A DNA stretch of 57,621 nucleotides, taken from NCBI GenBank assembly GCA_022801595.1, contig JAAWSO010000005.1, forward strand, positions 1 through 57,621, in the 5' to 3' direction. Every line of letters starts with the position of its first letter. Positions within the stretch are counted from its first letter, which is position 1. The notes beneath the pieces are model-generated. The model was not told the DNA's origin, ran no database searches, and saw only the letters and a program-made list of their open reading frames with translations. The stretch comes from Clostridiales bacterium (lineage in GTDB: Bacteria; Bacillota; Clostridia; Oscillospirales; Acutalibacteraceae). This document shows positions 43,942-53,183 of the stretch, in pieces. The position numbers were made by a program, and so were the translations under genes.

Positions 43942-46170
43942 ATGACAGAAGGCACACTTTTCGAAATGACGGGGACAATCGAACAGATTATCTATCGGAA
44001 TGAAAAAAACGGATATACCATTTTAGATTTAAATGTGGAAGATGAATTGGTAGTTGTAGTAGGGATCATGCCATTTGTGGGTGCAGGAGAAGAATTGCAT
44101 GTCATAGGCAAGTGGGTGAATCACCCCACGTTTGGCGACCAATTTAAGGCAGAGACGTTCGAACGGGCCAAGCCTGCAACTGTTGCAGCTATGTTGAAGT
44201 ATCTTTCTTCTGGTGCGGTTAAGGGAATTGGTAAAACGACCGCGGCAAAAATTGTAGAAACCTTTGGAGAAAAAACCCTGGAAATCATTGAAAAAGAGCC
44301 GGATCGTCTTTGCATCATTAAGGGCATCACACAAAAAAAGGCACAGGATATTAGCGAGGAATTTCAACGAATTTATGGAATTAAGGAGTTAATGCTACGT
44401 CTGAGTAAGTATGGAATTACCCCAGAAGAAGCAGTTCGCATTTGGAAGCTTTATGGGAATCAATCCGTGGAAATGGTGGAATCGGATCCTTTTTGTCTTT
44501 GTGAAAATGGATTAAATATTGATTTTGTGCGGGCGGATAGCATTGCAGAAACGCTTCGCCATCCACAGGATGATCGATGCCGCATACAGGCGGGAATTCT
44601 CTATGTACTTCGCCATAATATGAATAACGGTCATACTTGTTTACCTACCCAGAAGCTGACGGAGGCTACCTCACGCATGCTTGGAGTAGAAAATGAGTTA
44701 ACCCAATTATGTCTGGAAACCATGATTCAGGACCAGACGGTGATTGCGGAAACTTTTGGACAAGGGGAACATAAACGAGAATATATTTTTACTAGTTCCC
44801 TGCACCAGTCAGAAGTGTATGCAGCAAGTCGGCTGACCATGTTGTTACGATTTCCGCCCCAGTCGATTGTAGGAATTGAAGAACATATCCGAGAGGTGGA
44901 AGCATGCTTCCAAATTCAGTATGCTGCCCGTCAAAAACAGGCAATTCGGGATGCCTTGGAGAAGGGGATTTTAATTTTAACAGGAGGCCCTGGGACTGGA
45001 AAAACTACAACACTCAATGCGATTATTACTATCTTAGAAGAAAATGGGGAACGGGTATCGTTGGCGGCACCAACTGGCCGCGCAGCCAAACGAATGTCTG
45101 AATTAACTGGGCGGGAAGCCAAAACCATTCACCGGCTGTTACAGGTGGAATGGAACGAAAAGGATAAGCCTGTTTTTGCAAAAAACGAAAAAAATCTTCT
45201 GGAATGTGATGCGTTGGTTTTGGATGAGTTGTCCATGCTGGACGCACAGCTTTTTGAAAATGTTTTGCGTGCCCTTCCGTTAGGGTGCCGTTTTATTATG
45301 GTGGGGGACTGCGATCAATTACCTTCTGTGGGTCCTGGCAATGTATTAGGGAATTTAATTGCCACGGAAATAATCCCTGTGGTGCAATTAAATGAGATTT
45401 TTCGTCAATCTATGGAGAGTTTAATTGTCACCAATGCTCATAAAATTGTGGCGGGACAAATGCCAGATTTACACATTAAAAACAGCGATTTCTTTTTTCT
45501 CCCTTATCACGATGGAAAAACGATTTCTTCTGTTTTAGTTGATTTATGTGTGAGACGTTTGCCCGCTAGTTATGGGTATAGTATTTGGTCAGAAATTCAA
45601 GTGCTGTGTCCCAGTAGAAAGGGAGAACTAGGCACCATAGAATTAAACCGTAAGATACAAGAAGCCATCAATCCCAGGGAACCAGGAAAACAAGAAATTC
45701 AAATAAACGGGACAATCTTTCGGGAACGGGATAAAGTGATGCAGATAAAAAATAATTATAACATTCCTTGGACCAAAAGTGATGGTAGTATAGGGGAAGG
45801 GGTGTTTAATGGGGATATTGGAATTCTTTTAGATATTGATCAAGCGGCAGGAACGATGACGGTGCAAATGGAAGATCGTTTGGTACAATATGATATCGAA
45901 AATGCAGGAGAATTGGAATTGGCCTATGCGATGACAGTACATAAAAGTCAGGGGAATGAGTTCCCAGCCATTGTAATGCCTATGTTCCCAGGTCCCCCTC
46001 AGTTATACTATCGCAATTTACTATATACGGCAATTACCCGTGCAAAATCATTATTGATCTTAGTAGGGACAGAGAAAACGATACGCACTATGGTAGAAAA
46101 TGACCGGAAAACAAGACGATATTCTGGACTATATTATTTTTTGAAGGAGGACATGAATCATGAAGTTTAA
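43942..46170 (+). CDS. recD2: RecD2-type ATP-dependent 5'-3' DNA helicase, 742 aa
   Basis: An SF1B helicase acting without RecBC. Residues 1-200 include the N-terminal OB-like domain (TGTIEQIIYRNEKNGYTIL) and helix-hairpin-helix repeats (SGAVKGIGKTTAAKIVE). Walker A is GGPGTGKTTT (near 348), motif II LVLDELSMLD, motif III GDCDQLPSVGPG, then FRQS and AMTVHKSQGNEF/TAITRAK near the end. The start is chosen at ATG 43942, with AAGGAA 9 bases upstream; TTG 43912 and ATG 43924 lie too near the predicted transcript start. It overlaps comF by 11 bases. Confidence 0.95.
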   Translation: MTEGTLFEMTGTIEQIIYRNEKNGYTILDLNVEDELVVVVGIMPFVGAGEELHVIGKWVNHPTFGDQFKAETFERAKPATVAAMLKYLSSGAVKGIGKTTAAKIVETFGEKTLEIIEKEPDRLCIIKGITQKKAQDISEEFQRIYGIKELMLRLSKYGITPEEAVRIWKLYGNQSVEMVESDPFCLCENGLNIDFVRADSIAETLRHPQDDRCRIQAGILYVLRHNMNNGHTCLPTQKLTEATSRMLGVENELTQLCLETMIQDQTVIAETFGQGEHKREYIFTSSLHQSEVYAASRLTMLLRFPPQSIVGIEEHIREVEACFQIQYAARQKQAIRDALEKGILILTGGPGTGKTTTLNAIITILEENGERVSLAAPTGRAAKRMSELTGREAKTIHRLLQVEWNEKDKPVFAKNEKNLLECDALVLDELSMLDAQLFENVLRALPLGCRFIMVGDCDQLPSVGPGNVLGNLIATEIIPVVQLNEIFRQSMESLIVTNAHKIVAGQMPDLHIKNSDFFFLPYHDGKTISSVLVDLCVRRLPASYGYSIWSEIQVLCPSRKGELGTIELNRKIQEAINPREPGKQEIQINGTIFRERDKVMQIKNNYNIPWTKSDGSIGEGVFNGDIGILLDIDQAAGTMTVQMEDRLVQYDIENAGELELAYAMTVHKSQGNEFPAIVMPMFPGPPQLYYRNLLYTAITRAKSLLILVGTEKTIRTMVENDRKTRRYSGLYYFLKEDMNHEV

Positions 46171-46855
46171 AGAAGTATTTTCTCTTTTTTTAGATGCGCT
46201 TTATCCTCCTCGCTGTTTGTTTTGCGGAACTGTGATTTCGCCAGGAGAAAGACTATGTGAGTTATGTGAGCAAGAAAACCCTATGCTCCATCAAAGCAGA
46301 TGGATTTTACTTCCGAGTCCATATCAGGATGAAAAAATAGAATGTAAAGTTATATACCATTACAAAAATGGAGTAAAAGAAGCGATTTTAGATTTTAAAT
46401 TTCATGATAAACCGGAAAATTCTAGTTTTTTTGCAGAAAAAATGAATGAATCTGTGATGGAAAGCTATAATACTTTACATATCGATTTTATAACAGCGGT
46501 TCCAATTTCACGAGAAAGAAGAAAAGAACGGGGATATAATCAATCTGAATTGTTGGCGAAACAGCTAGTAAAACAAAAAAATTTGATCTATGTACCTTGT
46601 TTAGAAAAGAAAAAGGACAATTTTGAACAACATAAGCTTTCTGCGAAGGACCGAAAAGAAAATGTGATTGATGTTTATGAATGCGTAAATTGTGAAATGA
46701 TAAAGGGGAAGACTGTCCTCTTAATTGATGATATTGTAACAACGGGATATACCTTAGCAGAGTGTGCGAAGACACTTTATGAGGCTGGGGCGAAAAAAGT
46801 CGTTTGTGCTGCAATCGCCACCAGTGCAGTGGAAAATTCTGATTTCGATCATTAA
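46160..46855 (+). CDS. comFC: ComF-family phosphoribosyltransferase-like protein, 231 aa
   Basis: The N-terminal zinc ribbon CLFCGTVISPGERLCELCEQE (about residues 20-40) is followed by a PRTase fold with TAVPISRERRKERGYNQSELLAK and the PRPP loop LLIDDIVTTGYTLAEC (near 186-201). In competent bacteria ComFC works with ComFA in DNA uptake. Here it follows recD2, so a recombination/uptake role is inferred. AAGGAGG lies 9 bases before the ATG, inside the recD2 end. Confidence 0.93.
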   Translation: MKFKEVFSLFLDALYPPRCLFCGTVISPGERLCELCEQENPMLHQSRWILLPSPYQDEKIECKVIYHYKNGVKEAILDFKFHDKPENSSFFAEKMNESVMESYNTLHIDFITAVPISRERRKERGYNQSELLAKQLVKQKNLIYVPCLEKKKDNFEQHKLSAKDRKENVIDVYECVNCEMIKGKTVLLIDDIVTTGYTLAECAKTLYEAGAKKVVCAAIATSAVENSDFDH

Positions 46856-46919
46856 ATTGTTATTTTCCTTGTAATATAATAGGGGAAAAATAAGAAGAAT
46901 ATAGGGAAGAAGGAAAAAG

Positions 46920-47957
46920 GTGGGATCTGAATTGGTAGGTACCGATATTGCTATTGACTTGGGTACAGCTGCTATTAAATTTTATTTGCAGGGAAAAGGC
47001 CTTGTCATCAATGAACCAGCTGTAGTGGCCGTTAATATAAAATCTGGGCAGATTATTGCTGTAGGAAAAAAGGCTTATTCTATGGTAGGAAAAACATCAG
47101 AAAAAATTGCAGTTGTGGGGCCAATGCGCCGTGGCGTGATTTCGGATTTCGCTATGGCAGAATATTTGATTCAATATTATTTAAATAAGGTTGGAGGAAG
47201 TAAATTATTTATGCCTCGCGTAGTCGTTAGTGTGCCTTGTGAAATTACTGAGGTAGAGAAGCGGGCTGTCGTGGATGCGGTAAGCTCAGCAGGAGTACGG
47301 AAGATTTGTTTGATTCAGGAGCCAATTGCTGCGGCCATGGGCGCTGGCATTGATATTGCAGCTCCTCGTGGCTCTTTGGTTGTGGATGTGGGCGCTGGAA
47401 CCACGGATATGGCGGTCATTTCTTTGAGTGGCATTTCTTCTTCCCGTACTGTTCAACTAGCAGGTGATAACTTTGACGACGAAATAATGAAATATGTCCG
47501 ACGAAAATACAATTTAATTATCGGAAAAAAAATGGCGGAACAAGCCAAAGTTGCAATTGGGTGTGTATATCCGAGAGAACAAAGGACCGTGTATCGTATG
47601 AAGGGAAACCATTCTAAGACAGGAATGCCACATTGGGCAGATGTGACCAGCGATGATATTCTGGCAGCATTGTTGCGTCCCTGTCTACGTTTGATTCGCA
47701 ATATGCACGGGGTTTTGGAGCAGACGCCGCCTGAATTGCTGCATGATATTTATGAAGACGGTATTGTTTTAACCGGGGCTTCCTCATTATTATATGGCTT
47801 TGATAAGTTAGTAGAAAAGAAAATGAAGCTTCCTGTTCGCATTGCTTATGACGCAGACATTTGTGTAGCATTAGGGACCGGAAAGGCACTGGAATTTATT
47901 GATAAAATGGAAAATGTGTCATATGGGATATTGAATCCGCTAAGTGTTGCTTATTAA
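46920..47957 (+). CDS. MreB-family actin-like protein, 345 aa
   Basis: It carries the actin-fold nucleotide site: DIAIDLGTAAIKFYLQGKGLVINEP (phosphate 1), VVDVGAGTTDMAVISLSG (phosphate 2) and ADVTSDD/LTGASSLLYGFDKLVEKK near the end. The length (345) and blocks such as RVVVSVPCEITEVEKRAV place it with MreB/Mbl, which guide lateral wall synthesis beneath the membrane. There is no mreC or mreD beside it, so it may be an Mbl/MreBH-type paralogue. The start is GTG with AAGAAGGAA upstream. A bidirectional terminator separates it from murC. Confidence 0.9.
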   Translation: MGSELVGTDIAIDLGTAAIKFYLQGKGLVINEPAVVAVNIKSGQIIAVGKKAYSMVGKTSEKIAVVGPMRRGVISDFAMAEYLIQYYLNKVGGSKLFMPRVVVSVPCEITEVEKRAVVDAVSSAGVRKICLIQEPIAAAMGAGIDIAAPRGSLVVDVGAGTTDMAVISLSGISSSRTVQLAGDNFDDEIMKYVRRKYNLIIGKKMAEQAKVAIGCVYPREQRTVYRMKGNHSKTGMPHWADVTSDDILAALLRPCLRLIRNMHGVLEQTPPELLHDIYEDGIVLTGASSLLYGFDKLVEKKMKLPVRIAYDADICVALGTGKALEFIDKMENVSYGILNPLSVAY

Positions 47958-47965
47958 AAAAGAAA

Positions 47966-48004
47966 AACAACCAACATGTTATAATTCATGTTGGTTGTTT
48001 TTTT
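47966..48004. terminator. bidirectional terminator between the mreB-like gene and murC
   Basis: AACAACCAACATG (47966-47978) pairs perfectly with 47987-47999, followed by a long T run. A residues on the left serve the minus strand. Confidence 0.9.
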
Positions 48005-49389
48005 TATTGTTTTGCTTTATATTTTTCGACAATTAGATTGGCGCATTTGTAGATATCTCCGCCACCAAGAGTAAGGATCAAATCGCCTGGCTGCGCTTGT
48101 TTCATAACATAGTTGCTGATTTCCTCGAAGGAAGGAAACCAGCAGCTTCCAGGCACCTTATCAGCCAAATCCTGCACTTGGATCCCATAGGTGTTCACTT
48201 CACGTACCGCCAGGATTTCGGTCATAACAACATGATCTGGAATCCGTAATGCCTCCGCGAAATCATCGAGGAGCAGGTAGGTGCGGGAGAACGTATGGGG
48301 TTGAAAAATGGCCCATACTTTTCGGTATCCCATATTCATAGCAGCGTTTAAGGTGGCATTTAGCTCCGTAGGATGGTGAGCAAAATCATCTGCAACTGTA
48401 ACTCCTTGAAAGGTACCTAACTGTTCAAATCTACGGTGGACACCTGTAAATTCATTTAAACCTTTTGCAATGGCTTCTGGATTTACTCCATAATAATGGG
48501 CAGTCGCGGCAGCGGCCAAAGCGTTGAGAATATTGTGCTTGCCAGGTATCGAAAGCTTAATGTCCGTCAGTTTTTCCCCACGGTACATAAGCGTAAAATC
48601 TTCACACGCTTTTGGTTCATCAATGATATTCGTCACGGAGTAATCATTGGAAGGATCCAAACCAAAGGTGATAACATTCAAATTAGGGATTCCTTCAAGT
48701 GCCTTGCGAACACTTTGATCGTCTCCATTGACGATCAAAGCTTCTGTTGTTTTGGAAGCAAAGCGATGGAAGGATTTGATAATGTTTTCCAGAGATCCAA
48801 AATATTCCAGATGATCCGCATCTACGTTAAGAATAATGGAAACCGTAGGAGTTAACTGTAAAAAAGTATCTACATATTCACAAGCTTCGCATATCATAAT
48901 ATCAGAATTTCCCACCCGTGCATTACTGCCAATAAAGGGAAGCTTCCCACCGATAATGGCAGAAGGATCTTTCTGACCTGTCGTCATAATTTGTGTGATC
49001 ATGGAAGTGGTGGTGGTTTTACCGTGGGTACCAGCAACAGCAATCACATGGCGGTACTGTTGTGTCACAATTCCTAACATAACGGAACGTTCTACTGTGG
49101 GGATTCCTTTTGCTTGGGCGGCTGCCAATTCTGGATTTTCTGGCTTCACAGCAGCACTGTAAACCACCAATTCCGCGCCAGTATCCGTAATATTCTCAGC
49201 TTTTTGCCCCATGATTACTGGTACTCCCCAAGAACGCACCCGTTCCAGGGTATCCGATTCATTGATGTCGGAGCCTGTGACCACAAATCCCTTGTGGTGC
49301 AAAATTTCAGCGATTGGGCTCATTCCAGAGCCTCCAATCCCAATAAAGTGTATCTTTTTTATTTTTTCTAAAAGATCTTTGTTTTCCAT
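48004..49389 (-). CDS. murC: UDP-N-acetylmuramate-L-alanine ligase, 461 aa
   Basis: It adds the first stem residue, L-Ala, to UDP-MurNAc. Motifs: IHFIGIGGSGMSPIAEILH (N-terminal Rossmann), GTHGKTTTTSMI (120-131, ATP loop), NVDADHLEYFGS, and C-terminal ADDFAHHPTELNATLNAA with FQPHTFSRTY. AAGGAG lies 9 bases before the ATG. TATAAT on the minus strand at 49433-49438 is the likely -10 box. It is monocistronic and divergent from dpaA. Confidence 0.96.
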   Translation of the reverse strand: MENKDLLEKIKKIHFIGIGGSGMSPIAEILHHKGFVVTGSDINESDTLERVRSWGVPVIMGQKAENITDTGAELVVYSAAVKPENPELAAAQAKGIPTVERSVMLGIVTQQYRHVIAVAGTHGKTTTTSMITQIMTTGQKDPSAIIGGKLPFIGSNARVGNSDIMICEACEYVDTFLQLTPTVSIILNVDADHLEYFGSLENIIKSFHRFASKTTEALIVNGDDQSVRKALEGIPNLNVITFGLDPSNDYSVTNIIDEPKACEDFTLMYRGEKLTDIKLSIPGKHNILNALAAAATAHYYGVNPEAIAKGLNEFTGVHRRFEQLGTFQGVTVADDFAHHPTELNATLNAAMNMGYRKVWAIFQPHTFSRTYLLLDDFAEALRIPDHVVMTEILAVREVNTYGIQVQDLADKVPGSCWFPSFEEISNYVMKQAQPGDLILTLGGGDIYKCANLIVEKYKAKQ

Positions 49390-49554
49390 ACTTCATTTGC
49401 TCCTTAGTGATTTCAAAATCAAGCTTACCTTTATTATATTGCGGAATGAGGGTAAAATAAACACCTTTTATCTGAATTTTACAAAAAAGGAAATTTTTAA
49501 TTCTAATTTTATATTATACCATAAAAAAGCAGGTTTGGCTATGGTTTCCAACTC

Positions 49555-49582
49555 ACAGGATTAAAATCTTTTCCATACTATG
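49555..49582 (+). promoter_or_regulatory. candidate sigma-K (mother-cell) promoter of dpaA-dpaB
   Basis: ACA (49555-49557) and CATACTATG (49574-49582) are 16 bases apart, close to the sigma-K pattern of AC in the -35 box and CATANNNTA in the -10 box. No good vegetative promoter is present here. Confidence 0.4.
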
Positions 49583-49616
49583 GAATAAATAAACTCAAGG
49601 GTGGAGGGTTTTTGGA

Positions 49617-50477
49617 ATGGTTGAAATGAATAACTTTGGAATTATCGGTGGTGATAAACGGCAAATTTATTTAGCCAAATCTTTGGTTGCAGATGGCTAT
49701 AATGTGTATACCTTTGGCTTCGATCAGGCAGAGGAAATCAAAGGAACAATTCCAGCTTCCTGTGAGGAGATTGCTTTGCTCTGCCATAATTTAATTTTTC
49801 CTTTGCCTGTAACATTTGATGGCGTTTACTTAAATGCGCCTTATGCGAAAGAGAAAATGCTTCTAACAGACCATTTAGCAGGGCAGATGAAAGGGAAACG
49901 AATTTTTGGCGGGATGATTAGCCGTTTGAAAGCAACAAGCCCCTTATGGGAACAAGCCGAATGTTTGGATTATTCTACACGGGAAGAATTTGCAGTCCAG
50001 AATGCAGTACCTACTGCGGAAGGAGCATTGGAAATTGCAATGCGGGAATCCTTGGGAACCCTCAATGGTTCTCGCTGTTTGGTAGTAGGATATGGACGCA
50101 TTGGAAAAGTGCTCAGTGATATGTTAGCTGGATTAGGCGCGAAGGTCACGGTTGCGGCTAGAAAGCCATCCGATTTATCTTGGATTTCTCTGCATGGCTA
50201 TCAATGTTTGGATATCCATAAAATGGAGGGAAACACCGACTTTAATTTCATCTTTAATACGGTTCCAGCCTTGATTTTTTATCGTAAACTGCTTTCTAAA
50301 CTGTCCACAGACTGTTTATGTATCGAATTAGCGTCCACGCCAGGCGGTTTTGATTTTGATGCAGCAGAAAAATTAGGAATTTCTGTCATTAAAGCAGCAT
50401 CATTGCCTGGAAAGGTAGCACCTAAAGCAGCCGGAGAAATCATTAAGAATACAATTTACAACATGTTGGAGGAGTGA
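49617..50477 (+). CDS. dpaA: dipicolinate synthase subunit A, 286 aa
   Basis: It oxidises the lysine-pathway intermediate to dipicolinic acid during sporulation, in the mother cell. The N-terminal domain reads FGIIGGDKRQIYLAKSL. The NAD(P)-binding Rossmann domain is around 150-250 with CLVVGYGRIGKVLSDML, and ELASTPGGFDFDAAE and SLPGKVAPKAAGEII mark the C terminus. GGAGGG precedes the ATG. It overlaps dpaB. Its presence shows an endospore former that uses DpaAB rather than the EtfA route of some clostridia. Confidence 0.95.
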   Translation: MVEMNNFGIIGGDKRQIYLAKSLVADGYNVYTFGFDQAEEIKGTIPASCEEIALLCHNLIFPLPVTFDGVYLNAPYAKEKMLLTDHLAGQMKGKRIFGGMISRLKATSPLWEQAECLDYSTREEFAVQNAVPTAEGALEIAMRESLGTLNGSRCLVVGYGRIGKVLSDMLAGLGAKVTVAARKPSDLSWISLHGYQCLDIHKMEGNTDFNFIFNTVPALIFYRKLLSKLSTDCLCIELASTPGGFDFDAAEKLGISVIKAASLPGKVAPKAAGEIIKNTIYNMLEE

Positions 50478-50482
50478 GCGTT

Positions 50483-51055
50483 GTGAGTGATTTAAAAATC
50501 GGGTTTGCAATGTGTGGTTCCTTTTGCACATTTGCACCTGCAATCAAACAACTGGAGCAATTGGTAGAAAAAGGTTATCAAGTACAGCCGATCATGTCTC
50601 AAACTGCTTATGAAACGGATACCCGATTTGGGAAAGCGGAGGACTTCAAACAAAAAATCCAAGATTTATGTAAGAAGGAAATTATTCATACAATAGTCGG
50701 GGCAGAGCCTATCGGACCCAAAAAACTTGTGGATCTGATGATCGTGTGTCCTTGTACTGGAAATACCATGGCAAAAATGGCAAATGGCATTACAGATGGT
50801 GCAGTAACGATGGCAGTAAAATCCAGTTTGCGAAATGGAATTCCGATTTTATTGGCCATTGCGACCAATGATGCCTTATCTGGTTCTGCACAAAATATAG
50901 GAAAATTAATGAATACCAAAAATATTTATTTCGTACCAATGGCTCAGGATGATGCATGGAAAAAACCCACCTCTGTTATTGCAGATTTTGATCAATTACT
51001 TCCTGCTGCGATGTCAGCGCTGAAAAAAGAACAGCTACAGCCATTTTTAGCATAA
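50483..51055 (+). CDS. dpaB: dipicolinate synthase subunit B, 190 aa
   Basis: A flavoprotein-like partner of DpaA (the SpoVFB family, related to phosphopantothenoylcysteine decarboxylases). Motifs: IGFAMCGSFCTFAPAIKQL, IMSQTAYETDTRFG, DLMIVCPCTGNTMAKMANGI and LLAIATNDALSGSAQNIG. The GTG at 50483 has GGAGG 10 bases upstream; GTG 50474 overlaps the dpaA stop and leaves no spacing. dpaA and dpaB form a two-gene operon, not linked here to asd-dapG-dapA as in Bacillus. Confidence 0.95.
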   Translation: MSDLKIGFAMCGSFCTFAPAIKQLEQLVEKGYQVQPIMSQTAYETDTRFGKAEDFKQKIQDLCKKEIIHTIVGAEPIGPKKLVDLMIVCPCTGNTMAKMANGITDGAVTMAVKSSLRNGIPILLAIATNDALSGSAQNIGKLMNTKNIYFVPMAQDDAWKKPTSVIADFDQLLPAAMSALKKEQLQPFLA

Positions 51056-51061
51056 TGTCTC

Positions 51062-51091
51062 TTGTCAATCTGGAAAGAAATATGGTATGAT
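51062..51091 (+). promoter_or_regulatory. promoter of the zinc-ribbon membrane protein
   Basis: TTGTCA (51062-51067), 18 bases and TATGAT (51086-51091). Confidence 0.5.
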
Positions 51092-51115
51092 AAACACTGA
51101 TTGGATGTGAATGTC

Positions 51116-51619
51116 ATGCTATATTGCCCACAATGCCACCGGTTACAGGATCAAGAAACGGCGGTGTGTTCAGTATGTCAGGGGATAGAATTAAGGAAAC
51201 CTGCTGGTGAAGATATGGTAGTGTTGTCCGAATGCTCAGAAACAGAAGCAAATGTTCTATGTACTGTACTATCTGATGCAAAAATTGAATTTTACAAGCA
51301 GAAAGAAGGGGATAGTGGTGCTTCCTGTTTTTCAGCAGAAAGATCTGATTGCTGTACTGTAATGGTACCTTATGGTTCCTGGAATGCAGCACAGGACGTT
51401 ATCACCGCTTCTTGTTCTTTGCCCGGAGAAGGGCAGGTAACCGCTATGGATTCTGTTTCATCTGAGGAACACAAAGAAAAACAGCTGCCGGAAAGCCGGA
51501 CGAAAAGGCTATTGACTCGAATCGTCCTGTTTGTTTTATTCGTTTTGTTGATTTGGGGTGTAGTAGCACTGTCTGATACTGGAATTGCCTTTGTGAAAGG
51601 GTTCTTTGCTGGCAATTAA
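51116..51619 (+). CDS. zinc-ribbon membrane protein with a DUF2007-like domain, 167 aa
   Basis: The N-terminal CPQC...CSVC pair (residues 4-22) is a zinc ribbon. The middle (about 33-100) resembles DUF2007: VVLSECSETEANVLCTVLSDAKIEFY, later VMVPYGSWNAAQDVITA. A single membrane helix (about 132-157) closes the protein, so the soluble part probably faces the cytoplasm. DUF2007 is thought to bind partner proteins; the function is not known. The start is uncertain between TTG 51101 and ATG 51116, with GGATGTGA before the latter. Confidence 0.6.
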   Translation: MLYCPQCHRLQDQETAVCSVCQGIELRKPAGEDMVVLSECSETEANVLCTVLSDAKIEFYKQKEGDSGASCFSAERSDCCTVMVPYGSWNAAQDVITASCSLPGEGQVTAMDSVSSEEHKEKQLPESRTKRLLTRIVLFVLFVLLIWGVVALSDTGIAFVKGFFAGN

Positions 51620-51665
51620 AGACGTTCGCAGGACATCAGAAATCAAAAGATAAAGGATGAAAAAG

Positions 51666-52940
51666 ATGAGCAATTATCGCATTGATACCAACTGTATTCA
51701 CGCGGGGTACCATCCAGAAAATGGAGAACCGCGTGTATTGCCGATTGTGCAGAGTACCACATACAAATATGAGACTGCAAAAAATATGGGCCAATTGTTT
51801 GATTTGGAAGTACCTGGTTTTTTTTATACCCGTTTGGCGAATCCAACGCTGGACGCAGTAGAGCAGAAAATTGCAGCCATGGAAGGTGGCGTTGGAGCAA
51901 TGCTGACATCCTCAGGTCAGGCAGCTTCCTTGATTTCCATTTTTAATATTTGTAGAGCTGGCGGACACGTAGTTTGTTCCAGCGCTATTTATGGCGGTAC
52001 CTTTAACCTTTTTTATAAAACAATGGCCGAAATGGGAATTGAGTTTACGTTTATTTCTCCAGAATCTACGGAGGAAGAGATTCATCAAGCTTTCAAAGAA
52101 AATACGCGCTGTGTTTTTGCAGAAACGCTGGCAAATCCATCTTTAGTGGTTACCGATCTCGAACTATTTGCAAAGGCGGCTCATGCTCATGGCGTACCGC
52201 TTATTGTGGATAATACGTTCCCCACACCAATTAATTGCCGTCCATTTGAATTTGGTGCGGATATTGTGATTCATTCTACAACCAAATATATGGACGGCCA
52301 TGCGGTTCAAGTAGGTGGCGTCATTGTTGACAGCGGAAAATTTGATTGGACCAATGGAAAATTCCCTGAATTCACAGAGCCAGATGAATCGTATCATGGG
52401 GTGGTTTATACAGAACGCTTTGGCAATGCGGCTTACATTGTAAAGGCTAGAACTCACCTGATGCGGGATCTAGGCGCCCAAGCCGCTCCGCAAAATGCCT
52501 TTTTGCTTAATCTGGGCTTGGAAACTTTGGCCTTGCGGATGGAACGTCACTGCTCCAATGCATTGACTGTAGCAAAGTATCTGCAACAGCATGATAAGGT
52601 TGCATGGGTTAATTATCCTGGACTTGAAAGCAGCAAATACCATCGTTTGGCACAAAAATATATGCCAAATGGCAGTTGTGGTGTGGTTTCCTTTGGTGTA
52701 AAAGGAGGAAGAGATGCAGCGGTGACCTTTATGGAAGGTTTGAAGCTGGCATCTATTGTTACTCATGTTGCGGACTTGCGTACCTGTGTCTTGCACCCAG
52801 CCAGCACAACCCATCGTCAATTGAGCGATGAGCAGTTGGTAGAAGCAGGGGTTAGCCCAGATTTGGTTCGTTTTTCCGTGGGAATTGAACATCCCCAAGA
52901 TATTTTGGATGATCTGGCTCAAGCTTTGCAGAGGGTATAA
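51666..52940 (+). CDS. metY: O-acetylhomoserine sulfhydrylase, 424 aa
   Basis: A PLP enzyme of Cys/Met metabolism that makes homocysteine from O-acetylhomoserine and sulfide. Blocks: NCIHAGYHPENGEPRVLPIVQSTTY, LTSSGQAASLISI, VDNTFPTPINCRPFEFGADIVIHSTTKYMDGH with the PLP Lys near 208, and SVGIEHPQDILDDL at the end. ATG 51666 has AAAGGA 9 bases upstream; ATG 51657 is too close. It supports methionine, then SAM, together with metK at 42206. Unlike metK, no S-box precedes it. Confidence 0.94.
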   Translation: MSNYRIDTNCIHAGYHPENGEPRVLPIVQSTTYKYETAKNMGQLFDLEVPGFFYTRLANPTLDAVEQKIAAMEGGVGAMLTSSGQAASLISIFNICRAGGHVVCSSAIYGGTFNLFYKTMAEMGIEFTFISPESTEEEIHQAFKENTRCVFAETLANPSLVVTDLELFAKAAHAHGVPLIVDNTFPTPINCRPFEFGADIVIHSTTKYMDGHAVQVGGVIVDSGKFDWTNGKFPEFTEPDESYHGVVYTERFGNAAYIVKARTHLMRDLGAQAAPQNAFLLNLGLETLALRMERHCSNALTVAKYLQQHDKVAWVNYPGLESSKYHRLAQKYMPNGSCGVVSFGVKGGRDAAVTFMEGLKLASIVTHVADLRTCVLHPASTTHRQLSDEQLVEAGVSPDLVRFSVGIEHPQDILDDLAQALQRV

Positions 52941-52964
52941 TAAAGGATCTTGGTAAACGGACTT

Positions 52965-53007
52965 AAAAGAGAGTTGCCTGTTTTAGAAGGCAGGCTCTCT
53001 TTTTTCT
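52965..53007 (+). terminator. terminator of metY
   Basis: AAAAGAGAG plus TTGCCT pairs with the downstream AGGCAG-GCTCTCTTTT arm (one bulge), then a T run. Confidence 0.8.
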
Positions 53008-53183
53008 TTGCAAAGGTTTCCGTCATTTTTCTGGTTTTTCGGGAAAAACATGTTTTTTTATACAAAAATCCTCTTGATTTTTACATATTTACAAATAATT
53101 AAAAATATTCTTTCTTTTATAAAGCATGGCATTGTGATATAATATAGAATGATTTACCACAAATAGGGTAGGAGATGATTTTC

